From contig CAVRGQ010000005.1 of the NCBI GenBank assembly GCA_963720785.1, forward strand, positions 1-64,000: a stretch of DNA of 64,000 nt, read 5' to 3'. Source of the DNA: CAVRGQ01 sp963720785. Lineage in GTDB: Bacteria; Actinomycetota; Acidimicrobiia; IMCC26256; DASPTH01. Below, piece after piece: positions 1-7,996 of the stretch (positions are counted from its first letter, which is position 1; each line of letters begins with the position of its first letter). Under the pieces are notes generated by a model, which saw only the letters and a program-made list of their open reading frames with translations, ran no database searches and had not been told where the DNA came from. The position numbers and the translations under genes are program-made.

Positions 1-758
1 GGTCATCGGGGCGCTGCTCGGCGTGCCCGAGGAGGACCAGGAGATGGTCCGCCGGATCGCCGACGACATTCTCCACGTCGACGAAGGGGAGTCGATGACG
101 AGCATGAGCGTGCACATCAAGATGGCCGAGTACATGACGGGGCTGGTCGCCGAGCGGCGCAAGACGCCGACCGACGACTTCATCTCCGTTCTCACTCACG
201 CGGATGTCGAGACCCCGGACGGAACCCGCAAGCTCGAGGACCATGAGCTCCTCAACTTCATCACGCTGATCGCCGGCGCCGGCAACGAGACCGTGGCCCG
301 GTTGATGGGATGGGCGGGGCTGACGCTGGCCCACAACCCTGACCAGCGCGACATCCTGGTCGATGACCGCTCCGCCATCCCCGGCGCCGTCGAAGAGTTG
401 CTGCGCTACGAGCCGCCGTCACCGGTGCAGGCGCGCCGCGTCATGCGCGACGTCGAGGTCCACGGCCAGACGGTGCCCGCGGGTGCGGTCATCCTGCTGC
501 TCACCGGCGCCGCCGGACGCGACGAGCGCGAGTACACCGACCCCGATCGCTTCGACGTGCGGCGCGGCGCCCAGCACGTGGCACTCGGGCTCGGCGTGCA
601 TTTCTGCCTCGGCGCCGCGCTCGGCGCGACTGGAAGCCCGCGTCGGCATCGAGGAGTTCCTTGCCCGCTTCCCGAAGTGGGAGGTCGACGACGACCGCGT
701 CGAGCTGGTCCACACCAGCACCGTGCGGGGCCCCGCGAGGCTGCCGATCTCGGTCTGA
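1..758 (+). CDS. Cytochrome P450, 5'-truncated by the window edge, one frameshift
   Basis: Haem-thiolate monooxygenase; the N-terminal part lies outside the window. Reading starts in the frame of base 2. Visible P450 landmarks are an I-helix segment AGAGNETVA, the K-helix ExxR in EELLRYEPP, and the cysteine ligand loop ALGLGVHFCLG (the usual Phe before GxG is replaced). Just after the haem loop the frame breaks near base 625. Dropping one G from the ctcggcgcg stretch restores LARLEARVGIEEFL and the normal C-terminus, ending at the TGA at 756-758. This is most likely a one-base insertion. Substrate unknown. It lies 62 bp upstream of a reductase gene in the same direction. Confidence 0.85.
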
Positions 759-820
759 CGGTTCATCCGGCGGGTGCTGCCGGTCCGTGGATCTCGATCT
801 GACAGGAAGGATCCGACCAG

Positions 821-1867
821 ATGACGACAACGATTGTGCAATGGACCACCGGAAACGTCGGCAAGCGGTCGGTTCGAGCGGTGGTGGCACATCCCGACCT
901 CGAGCTGATCGGCTGCTACGCCTGGTCGCCCGACAAGGTCGGACGAGACGTCGGCGAGCTCTGCGGGATCGACTCCGTCGGCATCACCGCATCGAACGAC
1001 ATCGACGGTCTGCTCGCGCTCGCGCCGGACTGTGTCGTGTACAACCCCATGTGGCCGGATCCGGACGAGCTCGTCCGGATCCTCGAGGCCGGCGTCAACG
1101 TCGTGAGCACCGCCGCCTTCATCAACGGCCGTGGCAATCCGGCCGACCGCGAGCGAATCCTCGATGCGTGCAAGCGCGGCGGCGTCTCCATGTTCGGCTC
1201 GGGCATCAGCCCCGGCTTCGTCGAGCTGATCTCCATCACCACCGCGACCATCTGCGACCGCGTCGACAAGATCACGATCGACGAAGCGGCCGACTCGACG
1301 GCGTACGACTCCCCCGAGACGGAGCGACCGATCGGGTTCGGTCGCCCCATCGACGATCCCGGGCTTCCCGCCATGACGAGCCGCGGTTCCGCCGTCTTCG
1401 GTGAGGCGGTAGCTCTCGTTGCCGATGCCCTCGGCGTCGAGCTGGACGAGATCGTCTGTGAAGCCGAGTACGCCAAGACGACCGCTGACGTCGTGATGGA
1501 CTCGTGGACCATCAAGGCGGGCTGCGTCGCCGGCATTGCCATCAGCTGGCAGGGCCGTCGCCGCGGCCGAACCATCGTGGAGCTCAACATCACGTGGAAG
1601 AAGGGCCACACGCTCGAGCCGGACTGGACCATCGAGGAAGGACACGTGATCACCGTCGAGGGCCGCCCGACGGTACGAGTCCGACTGGAGTACCTGCCGC
1701 CGCCGGACTTCGAGGGCACGACGTTCGCCGACTTCATGGCGCTCATGATGATCACGACGGCGATGCCGGCGATCTACGCGATCCCGTACGTCGTCGCCGC
1801 GCCACCCGGGATTGTCACCTACAACGACCTGCCGCTCCCGCTGCCGCGTGGACTCGTCGCGACGTAG
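821..1867 (+). CDS. Dihydrodipicolinate reductase-like NAD(P)-dependent oxidoreductase
   Basis: A 348-residue protein with an N-terminal Rossmann segment (TTGNVGKRSV, residues 9-18) and the layout of the dihydrodipicolinate reductase-like proteins common in actinobacterial lipid-degradation loci. Related enzymes include 2,4-diaminopentanoate dehydrogenase, but the true substrate here is unknown. The ATG at 821 follows an AGGAAGGA Shine-Dalgarno stretch at about 804-811. It probably shares a transcript with the upstream P450. The next gene is convergent. A lysine biosynthetic role is unlikely because the protein is much longer than DapB and sits among catabolic genes. Confidence 0.7.
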   Translation: MTTTIVQWTTGNVGKRSVRAVVAHPDLELIGCYAWSPDKVGRDVGELCGIDSVGITASNDIDGLLALAPDCVVYNPMWPDPDELVRILEAGVNVVSTAAFINGRGNPADRERILDACKRGGVSMFGSGISPGFVELISITTATICDRVDKITIDEAADSTAYDSPETERPIGFGRPIDDPGLPAMTSRGSAVFGEAVALVADALGVELDEIVCEAEYAKTTADVVMDSWTIKAGCVAGIAISWQGRRRGRTIVELNITWKKGHTLEPDWTIEEGHVITVEGRPTVRVRLEYLPPPDFEGTTFADFMALMMITTAMPAIYAIPYVVAAPPGIVTYNDLPLPLPRGLVAT

Positions 1868-1967
1868 GCGTTCGCAGCAGGCTCCTCGGCCATCTGGCCT
1901 CCCTCTTGTCGCGCGGTCGACGGTTCGATCTGACACAGGTGTTCACGGGAAGCAGGGTGCCGTGGCG

Positions 1968-2792
1968 TCAGTCCTCGGCCAGGTGACGGGGCTTCATGCC
2001 CGACGCCCGCAGCCGCTCACGGACGGCAACTGCGTCTGACGTCTTCTCCATGATCGACATGACGTCGGCCGACATCTGGAGGTGTTCGCGCATGCCCATC
2101 GCCTCCCACGCGCGGACGAGCAGCGCCTTCGTGCCCATCAGCGTCGACAGCGGTGCCCGGGCGATGCGGGCGGCCATGTCCTCGACCGTCGACTCGAGCG
2201 CGTCACGGGGCACGACGCGGTTGACGAGACCCATGGCAAGCGCCTCCTCGGCGGTCAGCGTCTGTGCGGTGTAGAGGTACTCCGCCGCCCGCTTCCGGTT
2301 CATGAACGTCCACGGCTCGATCATCGTCTCGCCGCCCGGGAACCCGAGCCCCTGCACGAGCGGCATCTGGAAGTACGCGTCGTCGGCGGCGATGGTGATG
2401 TCGGGCAGCAACGCCCAGTACGTGCCGCCGCCGACGGCGTAGCCGTGGACCTGGGCGATCATCGGCTTCGGGAACTCGAACAACCGCAGCGTGGGCCAGA
2501 GGAACAGCTTGCGGCTGCCGATCCAGTTCGAGCCGATCGCCTCGTCCGACGCCACGAACTCGGGGTAGGCATCCGGAGCACCCATGGCGTGGCCGGCGCA
2601 GAACCCCTTGCCGTTCCCCTTCAAGATCACGACCTTGACCGCGGCATCGTCCTCGGCACGGTCGAGGCAGGCGTCGACCTGCCACACCATCTCCGACGAC
2701 TGCGCATTGGCCTTGTCGGGCCAGTTGAGGACGATGCGGGCAACCGGCCCCTCGGTTTCGTAGATCACCCGGCCGAGATCCTCCGCGGGCAT
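1968..2792 (-). CDS. Enoyl-CoA hydratase/isomerase (crotonase) family protein
   Basis: A 274-residue crotonase-fold protein. The two oxyanion-hole segments are visible as GKGFCAGHA (residues about 61-69) and GYAVGGGTYWALLPD (117-131). It should bind an acyl-CoA and perform hydration, isomerisation or hydrolysis. The exact reaction cannot be read from the sequence because the position of the usual second catalytic Glu is not obvious. Its ATG at 2792 lies 3 nt after the cupin stop codon, so the two genes are probably cotranscribed from the divergent promoter region at 3267-3389. Confidence 0.85.
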   Translation of the reverse strand: MPAEDLGRVIYETEGPVARIVLNWPDKANAQSSEMVWQVDACLDRAEDDAAVKVVILKGNGKGFCAGHAMGAPDAYPEFVASDEAIGSNWIGSRKLFLWPTLRLFEFPKPMIAQVHGYAVGGGTYWALLPDITIAADDAYFQMPLVQGLGFPGGETMIEPWTFMNRKRAAEYLYTAQTLTAEEALAMGLVNRVVPRDALESTVEDMAARIARAPLSTLMGTKALLVRAWEAMGMREHLQMSADVMSIMEKTSDAVAVRERLRASGMKPRHLAED

Positions 2793-2795
2793 CGG

Positions 2796-3266
2796 CTATT
2801 CGCTCTTCGGGAGCACGTCGCCGGTCCCCATCCAGATCGGTATCGCCGGCCGGGGCACCGACAGCTCCTCGGCGCCGATCTCGTCGAGGTACCGATGCCA
2901 CTTCTCCTTGTCGAAGAACGGCGCGCCATTGCCGGCGACCCAGCCGTACATCGTGCAGCCCGCATCACCCGCAGTCCACGGTCCGAAGACATCGCCCCAC
3001 TCGAGCATGATGTGAGAGCCGGCGCGCGCCTCACCTTGCGGCGACGTGACCGAGCCCTCGACGATGTAGATGCCGTGGTCGCCCGTGTGCCCGTGCGGCG
3101 GCGTGATCGCGCCGGGATCCCACACGTTGAAGAAGGCGACGTAGCGAGGGCTGATCGCGATCCACTTCTCCTTGATGCCGACCACGCGGCCGTCCGAGAG
3201 ACGAATCTTCGACACCTCCATCCACGGAAGATCCTCGACGTCGACGATGCTCGGTCCACCATGCAT
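2796..3266 (-). CDS. Cupin-domain protein
   Basis: A 156-residue single-domain cupin. The metal-binding motif 1 is seen as PPHGHTGDHGIYIVEG (residues 57-72), with His and Glu ligands in the expected G-x5-HxH-x(3,4)-E-x6-G pattern. The ATG at 3266 is supported by GGAGG about 9 nt upstream. It is the first gene of a two-gene minus-strand unit with an ECH, divergent from an SDR. Function unknown. ChrR-like or dioxygenase-like cupins are possible, but there is no evidence for a particular substrate. Confidence 0.75.
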   Translation of the reverse strand: MHGGPSIVDVEDLPWMEVSKIRLSDGRVVGIKEKWIAISPRYVAFFNVWDPGAITPPHGHTGDHGIYIVEGSVTSPQGEARAGSHIMLEWGDVFGPWTAGDAGCTMYGWVAGNGAPFFDKEKWHRYLDEIGAEELSVPRPAIPIWMGTGDVLPKSE

Positions 3267-3316
3267 GCGCAGTGCCTCCAGATGAGTGAACGCCCCGGTC
3301 AGAGACGCGCGAACGG

Positions 3317-3326
3317 ACCGTACAGT
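3317..3326. promoter_or_regulatory. Candidate operator copy 1 (ACCGTACaGT) in divergent promoter
   Basis: ACCGTACAGT differs by one base from the perfect palindrome ACCGTACGGT found 57 bp away. It sits inside GGACCGTACAGTCC (3315-3328). On the minus strand the same sequence contains TACGGT, a good -10 box for the cupin-ECH unit, giving an inferred leader of roughly 40 nt with a Shine-Dalgarno site. Paired copies in a divergent promoter suggest a repressor site. The regulator is not identified. Confidence 0.4.
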
Positions 3327-3373
3327 CCGCGAGATCGGGGCCGGGCGGTCGACATCCGATCGAAAGCTCCCCG

Positions 3374-3383
3374 ACCGTACGGT
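3374..3383. promoter_or_regulatory. Candidate operator copy 2 (ACCGTACGGT) overlapping SDR -10 box
   Basis: A perfect 10-bp palindrome within CGACCGTACGGTTCGG. TACGGT at 3378-3383 is followed by 6 nt and the ATG at 3390, so transcription probably starts on the start codon (leaderless). Binding here would block the SDR promoter. It shares its core with the copy at 3317-3326. Confidence 0.4.
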
Positions 3384-3389
3384 TCGGTC

Positions 3390-4172
3390 ATGCGGTTGGA
3401 CGGAAAGGTCGCTCTGGTCAGCGGGTCGACGCGTGGGATCGGTCGCACGGTGGCCGAGGTCTTCGCCGCCGAAGGCGCCAAGGTGATGGTGAGCGGGCGA
3501 ACCGTCGAGAAGGGCGAGAAGGTCGTCGAGCGGATCCGTGAGGCCGGCGGCGATGCCGACTTCGTGCGCCTCGACGTGAGCGATGAGAGCAGCGTGAAGG
3601 CGGCGATCGACGCCACCGTCGATCGGTTCGGGTCGCTCACCACCCTGGTCAACAACGCCGCCCCGACCGAGCTCATCTCCCAGACGATCAAGCGCTTGCA
3701 CGAATGGACGAACGAGGAATGGGACCGCATCCTCCTCGGCACCCTCACGGGCCCCGTGTTCTGGTCGTCCAAGCACGCGATCCCACACCTCATCGCCGCG
3801 GGTGGCGGTTCGATCATCAACTGCTCGTCCGGCGTGTCAGTGCAGGGCTTTCCCGGCCATGCGGGCTACGCCGCCGGCAAGGGCGGGATGAACTCGCTCA
3901 GCCGATCGATCGCGACGGAGTACTGGCGCGAGGGCATCCGCTGCAACACCATCATCGTCGGCCGGATCATCATCAACAGCAAGGACGCCGGCCCGCCCCC
4001 CGTCGGCATCCTCTCTGACCGTCCTGGGCTCCCGAGCGACATCACCTACGCCGCACTCTGGCTCGCCTCCGACGAGTCGGCGTTCGTCACCGGCAGCGAG
4101 GTCACCGTCGATGGTGGCCAGACGATGGTGGGGAGCTACGACGAGGTCACCCGGACCGCCACCAAGGGATAG
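3390..4172 (+). CDS. Short-chain dehydrogenase/reductase (SDR)
   Basis: A 260-residue classical SDR with a complete active site: cofactor loop SGSTRGIG (11-18), LVNNAA (87-91), serine in NCSSGVS (144-150), catalytic Y160 and K164 (YAAGK). The C-terminus has the usual VDGGQ stretch. It should interconvert an alcohol and a ketone with NAD(P). The ATG at 3390 follows a TACGGT -10 box by 6 nt and no Shine-Dalgarno site is visible, so the mRNA is probably leaderless. It is divergent from the cupin-ECH unit, with which it may be co-regulated. Confidence 0.88.
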   Translation: MRLDGKVALVSGSTRGIGRTVAEVFAAEGAKVMVSGRTVEKGEKVVERIREAGGDADFVRLDVSDESSVKAAIDATVDRFGSLTTLVNNAAPTELISQTIKRLHEWTNEEWDRILLGTLTGPVFWSSKHAIPHLIAAGGGSIINCSSGVSVQGFPGHAGYAAGKGGMNSLSRSIATEYWREGIRCNTIIVGRIIINSKDAGPPPVGILSDRPGLPSDITYAALWLASDESAFVTGSEVTVDGGQTMVGSYDEVTRTATKG

Positions 4173-4284
4173 CGTCCCGACACGTTGTCGACGCGGCGCC
4201 AATCGTGTGCGTGACGTTTCGGTTCGCGAGCCGCGAGGCGACGAACACCCGGCCCATGACGTCGACCCGTAGAATCGGCGTTCC

Positions 4285-4698
4285 ATGGTCGAGCCCGCCC
4301 GTCGCACCGATCTGCCCACCATCGAGGACGACACCCGCCCGTTCTGGGACGCAGCCGGCGAGGGACGATTCCTCGTCAAGCGGTGCCGCGCGTGTGGCGC
4401 AGTGCACCACTACCCGAGACAGTTCTGTCCGTCGTGCTGGAGCGACGACGTGGCGTGGGTCGACGCGGGTGGCCGGGCCACGCTCTACACGTGGTCGGTC
4501 GTGTACGCGAACGACCTGCCGCCGTTCCCGGAACGGCTCCCCTATGTCGCCGCCGTCGTCGACCTCGAGGAGGGCCCGCGCGTGATGACGAACATCGTCG
4601 ACTGCGACCCGGCCGACCTTCGCATCGGGATGGATCTCGTCGTCGACTTTCGGTCCCTCACCGACGACATCACCGCACCGGTGTTCCGCCCGGCCTGA
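4285..4698 (+). CDS. Zn-ribbon/OB-fold (DUF35) acyl-CoA-binding protein
   Basis: A 137-residue DUF35 protein: an N-terminal helix (DDTRPFWDAAGEGRF), a rubredoxin-like zinc ribbon with C34, C37, C48 and C51 (CRACG...CPSC), and a C-terminal OB fold. Proteins of this family pair with thiolase-fold partners, for example the DUF35 part of ChsH2 with Ltp2 in cholesterol side-chain cleavage. No thiolase gene is adjacent, so the partner must be elsewhere. A TAGAAT -10 box at 4270-4275 lies 9 nt before the ATG, which is consistent with a very short or absent leader. Confidence 0.85.
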   Translation: MVEPARRTDLPTIEDDTRPFWDAAGEGRFLVKRCRACGAVHHYPRQFCPSCWSDDVAWVDAGGRATLYTWSVVYANDLPPFPERLPYVAAVVDLEEGPRVMTNIVDCDPADLRIGMDLVVDFRSLTDDITAPVFRPA

Positions 4699-4717
4699 CC
4701 CGAGTTGCGCGGCGCCG

Positions 4718-5749
4718 TCACACCGCCGCCGGGAGACGGATGAGCCGGGACAGCGCGTCGCGGGTGTCGCCGAACGCGTGCGCGAGCACGTGGGCGCGCT
4801 TGAGGTAGAGGTTGGCGTCGTGCTCGAACGTGAACCCCATGCCGCCGAGCACCTGAACGGTCGCCGCCGCGTTGCGCTCCGCCGCGTCGGCGGCCACGAC
4901 CTTGGCGCCGACCGCGTGGAACTCGGCGTCCTGGCGACGTTCGTCCGTCGCCAGCGCCGCGAAGAGCGTCTGTGCCCACGCCAGTTCGGCTCGTACGGCC
5001 ATGTCGGCGCACGGGTGCTTGATCGCCTGGTTGACGCCGATGGGCCGGTCGAACTGGAACCGCGACGCGGCGTGTGCAGCGCTGATGTCGCGTGTGGCCT
5101 CGGCGATCCCGGTCAGTCCTGCGGCGACGAGCACGACACCACGCCGATACACCGGGTCGACATCCGCACTCACGCTCACCAACGGGCGGACACGCGATGC
5201 CGTCGCCCGCGACAGCCGGGTCGTCGGGTCGATGCACTCGACTGATGCGACATTCTCGAGGTCACCGACCGCCAACAACGAAGCGACGTCCGGGCCCGCC
5301 ACCAGCACGAGATCGGCATCGACCGCGTCGACGAGCTGAACGTCACCGTCGACCGCGCCCGAAGCCGAATCGATCGAGGCGTCCGTACCGAGCAGACCGA
5401 GGGCGACTCGCTGCCCGCGGGCAGCGGCCGCGGCGAGCTCGGCGTCACCCCCGAAGGCGGCCACCCGCGCCGCCAACGTCGTCGAGAGGAACGGACCACT
5501 CGCCAGCGCCCGGCCGATCTCGCGGAACACCATCGTCTCGTCGGCCAGCCCGCAGCCGACGCCGGCGGCATCCTCGGGAAGTCCCAGCGCGAACCATCCC
5601 AGCTCCGCGGCCAACGTCCACGCCTTCGCGTCGACGTTCGACGTTTCGTCGATGAGCTCACGCGTGCGCGGGATCGGGACGGTGGCGGCAAGGAACTGGG
5701 CGGCCGACGAGATGATCTCGTCCTGCTCGCTTGACGGGAGGAGATCCAT
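4718..5749 (-). CDS. Acyl-CoA dehydrogenase family protein (short partner subunit)
   Basis: A 343-residue ACAD with the C-terminal domain well conserved (ASRFQFDRPIG, QVLGGMGFTFEHD) and a degenerate N-terminal half. This is typical of the shorter subunit in heteromeric actinobacterial FadE pairs. Its ATG at 5749 overlaps the stop codon of the upstream ACAD (TGATG), so the two are translationally coupled and probably form an alpha2beta2 flavoenzyme that desaturates an acyl-CoA. It is last in the minus-strand unit starting with the ligase at 9523. Confidence 0.88.
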   Translation of the reverse strand: MDLLPSSEQDEIISSAAQFLAATVPIPRTRELIDETSNVDAKAWTLAAELGWFALGLPEDAAGVGCGLADETMVFREIGRALASGPFLSTTLAARVAAFGGDAELAAAAARGQRVALGLLGTDASIDSASGAVDGDVQLVDAVDADLVLVAGPDVASLLAVGDLENVASVECIDPTTRLSRATASRVRPLVSVSADVDPVYRRGVVLVAAGLTGIAEATRDISAAHAASRFQFDRPIGVNQAIKHPCADMAVRAELAWAQTLFAALATDERRQDAEFHAVGAKVVAADAAERNAAATVQVLGGMGFTFEHDANLYLKRAHVLAHAFGDTRDALSRLIRLPAAV

Positions 5750-6896
5750 CAGCGGGGCAGCCCCAGCACTCGCTCGGCGATGATGTTGCGTTGGATCTCG
5801 GACGTGCCACCGCCGATCGAGTTCGCGAACGAGGCCAGGTAGCCGTCGGCCCAGCGGCCATCGTCGTCGTCGGTGAGCGCCAGCGATCGGGGCCCGACGA
5901 TCTCGACCGCCAGCCGCGCGATGCGCTTGCTGAGGTCGGCCCAGTGGAGCTTGATGATCGATCCCTCGGGGCCGGGAACCGGTGCGCGCCGGTTCCGGGA
6001 GATGCCGACATAGGTGAGCGCCCGCAACGAGGCGACGTCGGCCCGGGCCTGTGAGAACCGCGAGCGATCTCGTCATCGTCGAGCAGGCCCCTCTGGCGCG
6101 CGATCTCGATGAGACGTTCGACGGTGGATGACAGCTGCACCTGGTCGACGGTGAACGCCGTGCCACGCTCGAACGACAGGGTCGACATGGCGACGCTCCA
6201 TCCGTTGTCGATCACACCGACGACGTTCGCGAGTGGGATTCGCACCCCGTCGTAGAAGACCTCGCAGAAGTCGGTGCCGCCCTCCATCGTCTTGATGGGA
6301 CGGACGTCGATGCCGGGGCTGCGCATGTCGCAGATGACCCACGTGATGCCCTTGTGCTTGGACACCTCGGTGTTGGTGCGGACGAGCAGCTCCTGGTAGT
6401 CGGCCACATCGGCGAAGCTGGTCCAGATCTTCTGCCCGGTGACGACGAGCTCGTCACCGTCGACGACCGCCCGCGTGCGCAACGACGCCAGATCCGAGCC
6501 GGCCTCGGGCTCGGAGAACCCCTGGCACCACACGACGTCGCCACGGAGGATCTTCGGGAGGTGGAACGCCTGCTGCTCCTCGGTCGCCCGGGCGATGAGC
6601 GTCGGCCCGGCGTGCGACAGCCCCACGAAGCGCGCATCGATCCCCCGCATGCCGGTGCGGGCGTACTCCTCGAACCAGATCAGTTGCTGGGTGAGGGCAA
6701 GGCCCCGGCCACCGAACTCGACCGGCCACGAGATGCCGGCCCAACCCGCGTCGTACTGCAGGCGTTGCCACGCCAGGTCGTAGTCGCGCATGGCCTTGCC
6801 GTCGCGAGGCCTGCGTTCGCTCGGCGCGTTCTCTGCCAGCCACGTCCTGACCTCGTCGCGGAACTCGTCGTCCTCCGCGGAGAAGGCCAGGTCCAC
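5749..6896 (-). CDS. Acyl-CoA dehydrogenase (FadE-like), one frameshift
   Basis: An ACAD of about 382 residues with the flavin-site segment WCQGFSEPEAGSDLASL, TGQKIWTSF, and the C-terminal signature GGGTSEIQRNIIAERVLGLP. The frame is lost near base 6062, where one missing C in cgc-cgg explains the break, and resumes as RFSQARADVASLRALTYVG. The GTG start at 6896 overlaps the stop of a 26-codon remnant upstream. It is paired with the short ACAD at 4718-5749. A one-base sequencing deletion is more likely than true inactivation. Confidence 0.85.
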
Positions 6897-6976
6897 TACT
6901 TGTTGCCCTGGAGCTGGAAGAGATCAATGGCGTTGCCGCGCACGATCTTGTCGATCGACTCGGCGTCGAGCATCAT
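6896..6976 (-). pseudogene. 26-codon ORF resembling an amidohydrolase C-terminus (remnant)
   Basis: MMLDAESIDKIVRGNAIDL followed by FQLQGNK matches in style the last helix of amidohydrolase-2 proteins; compare THGNAEALFDF and THANAMRAYSF in the intact genes of this window. The rest of such a gene is absent: the start (ATG at 6976) overlaps the stop of the AcuI-like reductase and its TAG overlaps the GTG of the ACAD. It may be a deletion scar still translated between two operon genes. A genuine small protein cannot be excluded. Confidence 0.5.
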
Positions 6977-7974
6977 GACCTCCGCACGTCGACCACCGTG
7001 CGGCCGATGACCGTACCCCTCAGGATGCCGTCGAGCACGGCATCGAGCTCGTGGAGACCGACGTCGTGGCCGATCTCACCCAGCCCGATGGGCTTGAGAT
7101 CACCGCCGAGTCGCTCCCACACGCCGCGGCGACGGTCGATCGGCGTCTGCACCGAGTCGATGCCGACCAGAGACACCCCGCGCAGGACGAAGGGCATCAT
7201 CGTCGTGGGCAGGTCACCACCGCCGGTCACGCCGCTGCACGCCACCGCCCCGCCGTAGTGGATCTTGGGCAGCACATTGGCCAGCGTCGTACTCCCGACG
7301 CAGTCGACCGCGGCCGCCCACATCGTGGTCTCGAGCGGTTTGCTCGTTCCCTCGCTGAGCGTCGCACGGTCGAGGATCTGCTTCGCGCCGAGGCCCCGCA
7401 GGTACGCCTCGGCGTCGGCCTTGCCGGTGCTCGCCACGACCTCGTAGCCACGCCTGGCGAGGATGCCAACCGCCGTGCTGCCGACGCCGCCCGTCGCGCC
7501 GGTGACGAGCACGGGGCCGTCGGCCGGTACGAGACCGCGCTCTTCGAGGGCGACGACCGAGAGCGCGGCCGTGTAGCCGGCGGTGCCGATCACCATGGTG
7601 TCGCGCAGCGTGAGACCCGACGGGACCGGAACGAGCCAGTCGGCCGGGACCCGGGCATACTCGGCAAACCCACCGTGGCGCGAGACGCCGAGATCGTACC
7701 CGTGGGCGAGGACCTCGGCGCCGACGGGGAACCGGCCGTCGTCGCTCTCGGCCACCACGCCGGCGAGATCGATCCCAGGGACGATCGGCGAGATGCGGGC
7801 GACCCTCCCGGTGGGCGTGGATGCCAGCCCATCCTTGTAGTTGACGCTCGACCAGTGCACCTCGACCAACACGCCGTCGGCGGGCAGGTCGTCGGGCGTA
7901 CACGTCGCGACGCCGCGCTGCACGGCATCGCCCTTCGTGTCGGCGAGGAAGGCACGGAATGACGAGGCGGTCAC
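6973..7974 (-). CDS. Acrylyl-CoA reductase-like MDR oxidoreductase (AcuI/YhdH family)
   Basis: A 333-residue zinc-free medium-chain reductase. It has the quinone-reductase-like start (WSSVNYKDGLA), the nucleotide loop VTGATGGVGSTAV and the C-terminal GRTVVDV typical of YhdH/AcuI. Family members reduce acrylyl-CoA or related enoyl substrates with NADPH. The GTG at 7974 is chosen because TACGAT (rc of 7982-7987) lies 7 nt upstream, matching the leaderless pattern seen elsewhere; in-frame codons further upstream run into the ligase gene. It begins the ACAD pair subcluster. Confidence 0.8.
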   Translation of the reverse strand: MTASSFRAFLADTKGDAVQRGVATCTPDDLPADGVLVEVHWSSVNYKDGLASTPTGRVARISPIVPGIDLAGVVAESDDGRFPVGAEVLAHGYDLGVSRHGGFAEYARVPADWLVPVPSGLTLRDTMVIGTAGYTAALSVVALEERGLVPADGPVLVTGATGGVGSTAVGILARRGYEVVASTGKADAEAYLRGLGAKQILDRATLSEGTSKPLETTMWAAAVDCVGSTTLANVLPKIHYGGAVACSGVTGGGDLPTTMMPFVLRGVSLVGIDSVQTPIDRRRGVWERLGGDLKPIGLGEIGHDVGLHELDAVLDGILRGTVIGRTVVDVRRS

Positions 7975-7996
7975 GGAATCAATCGTAACGACGCCT

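Noticed and set aside
419..1936. Very long open frames antisense to real genes, for example here and at 30814-31926, 33645-34844 and 45937-47532
   Set aside because: They are rich in Arg, Asp and His, have no family resemblance, and mirror the third-position GC bias of the conserved genes on the other strand.
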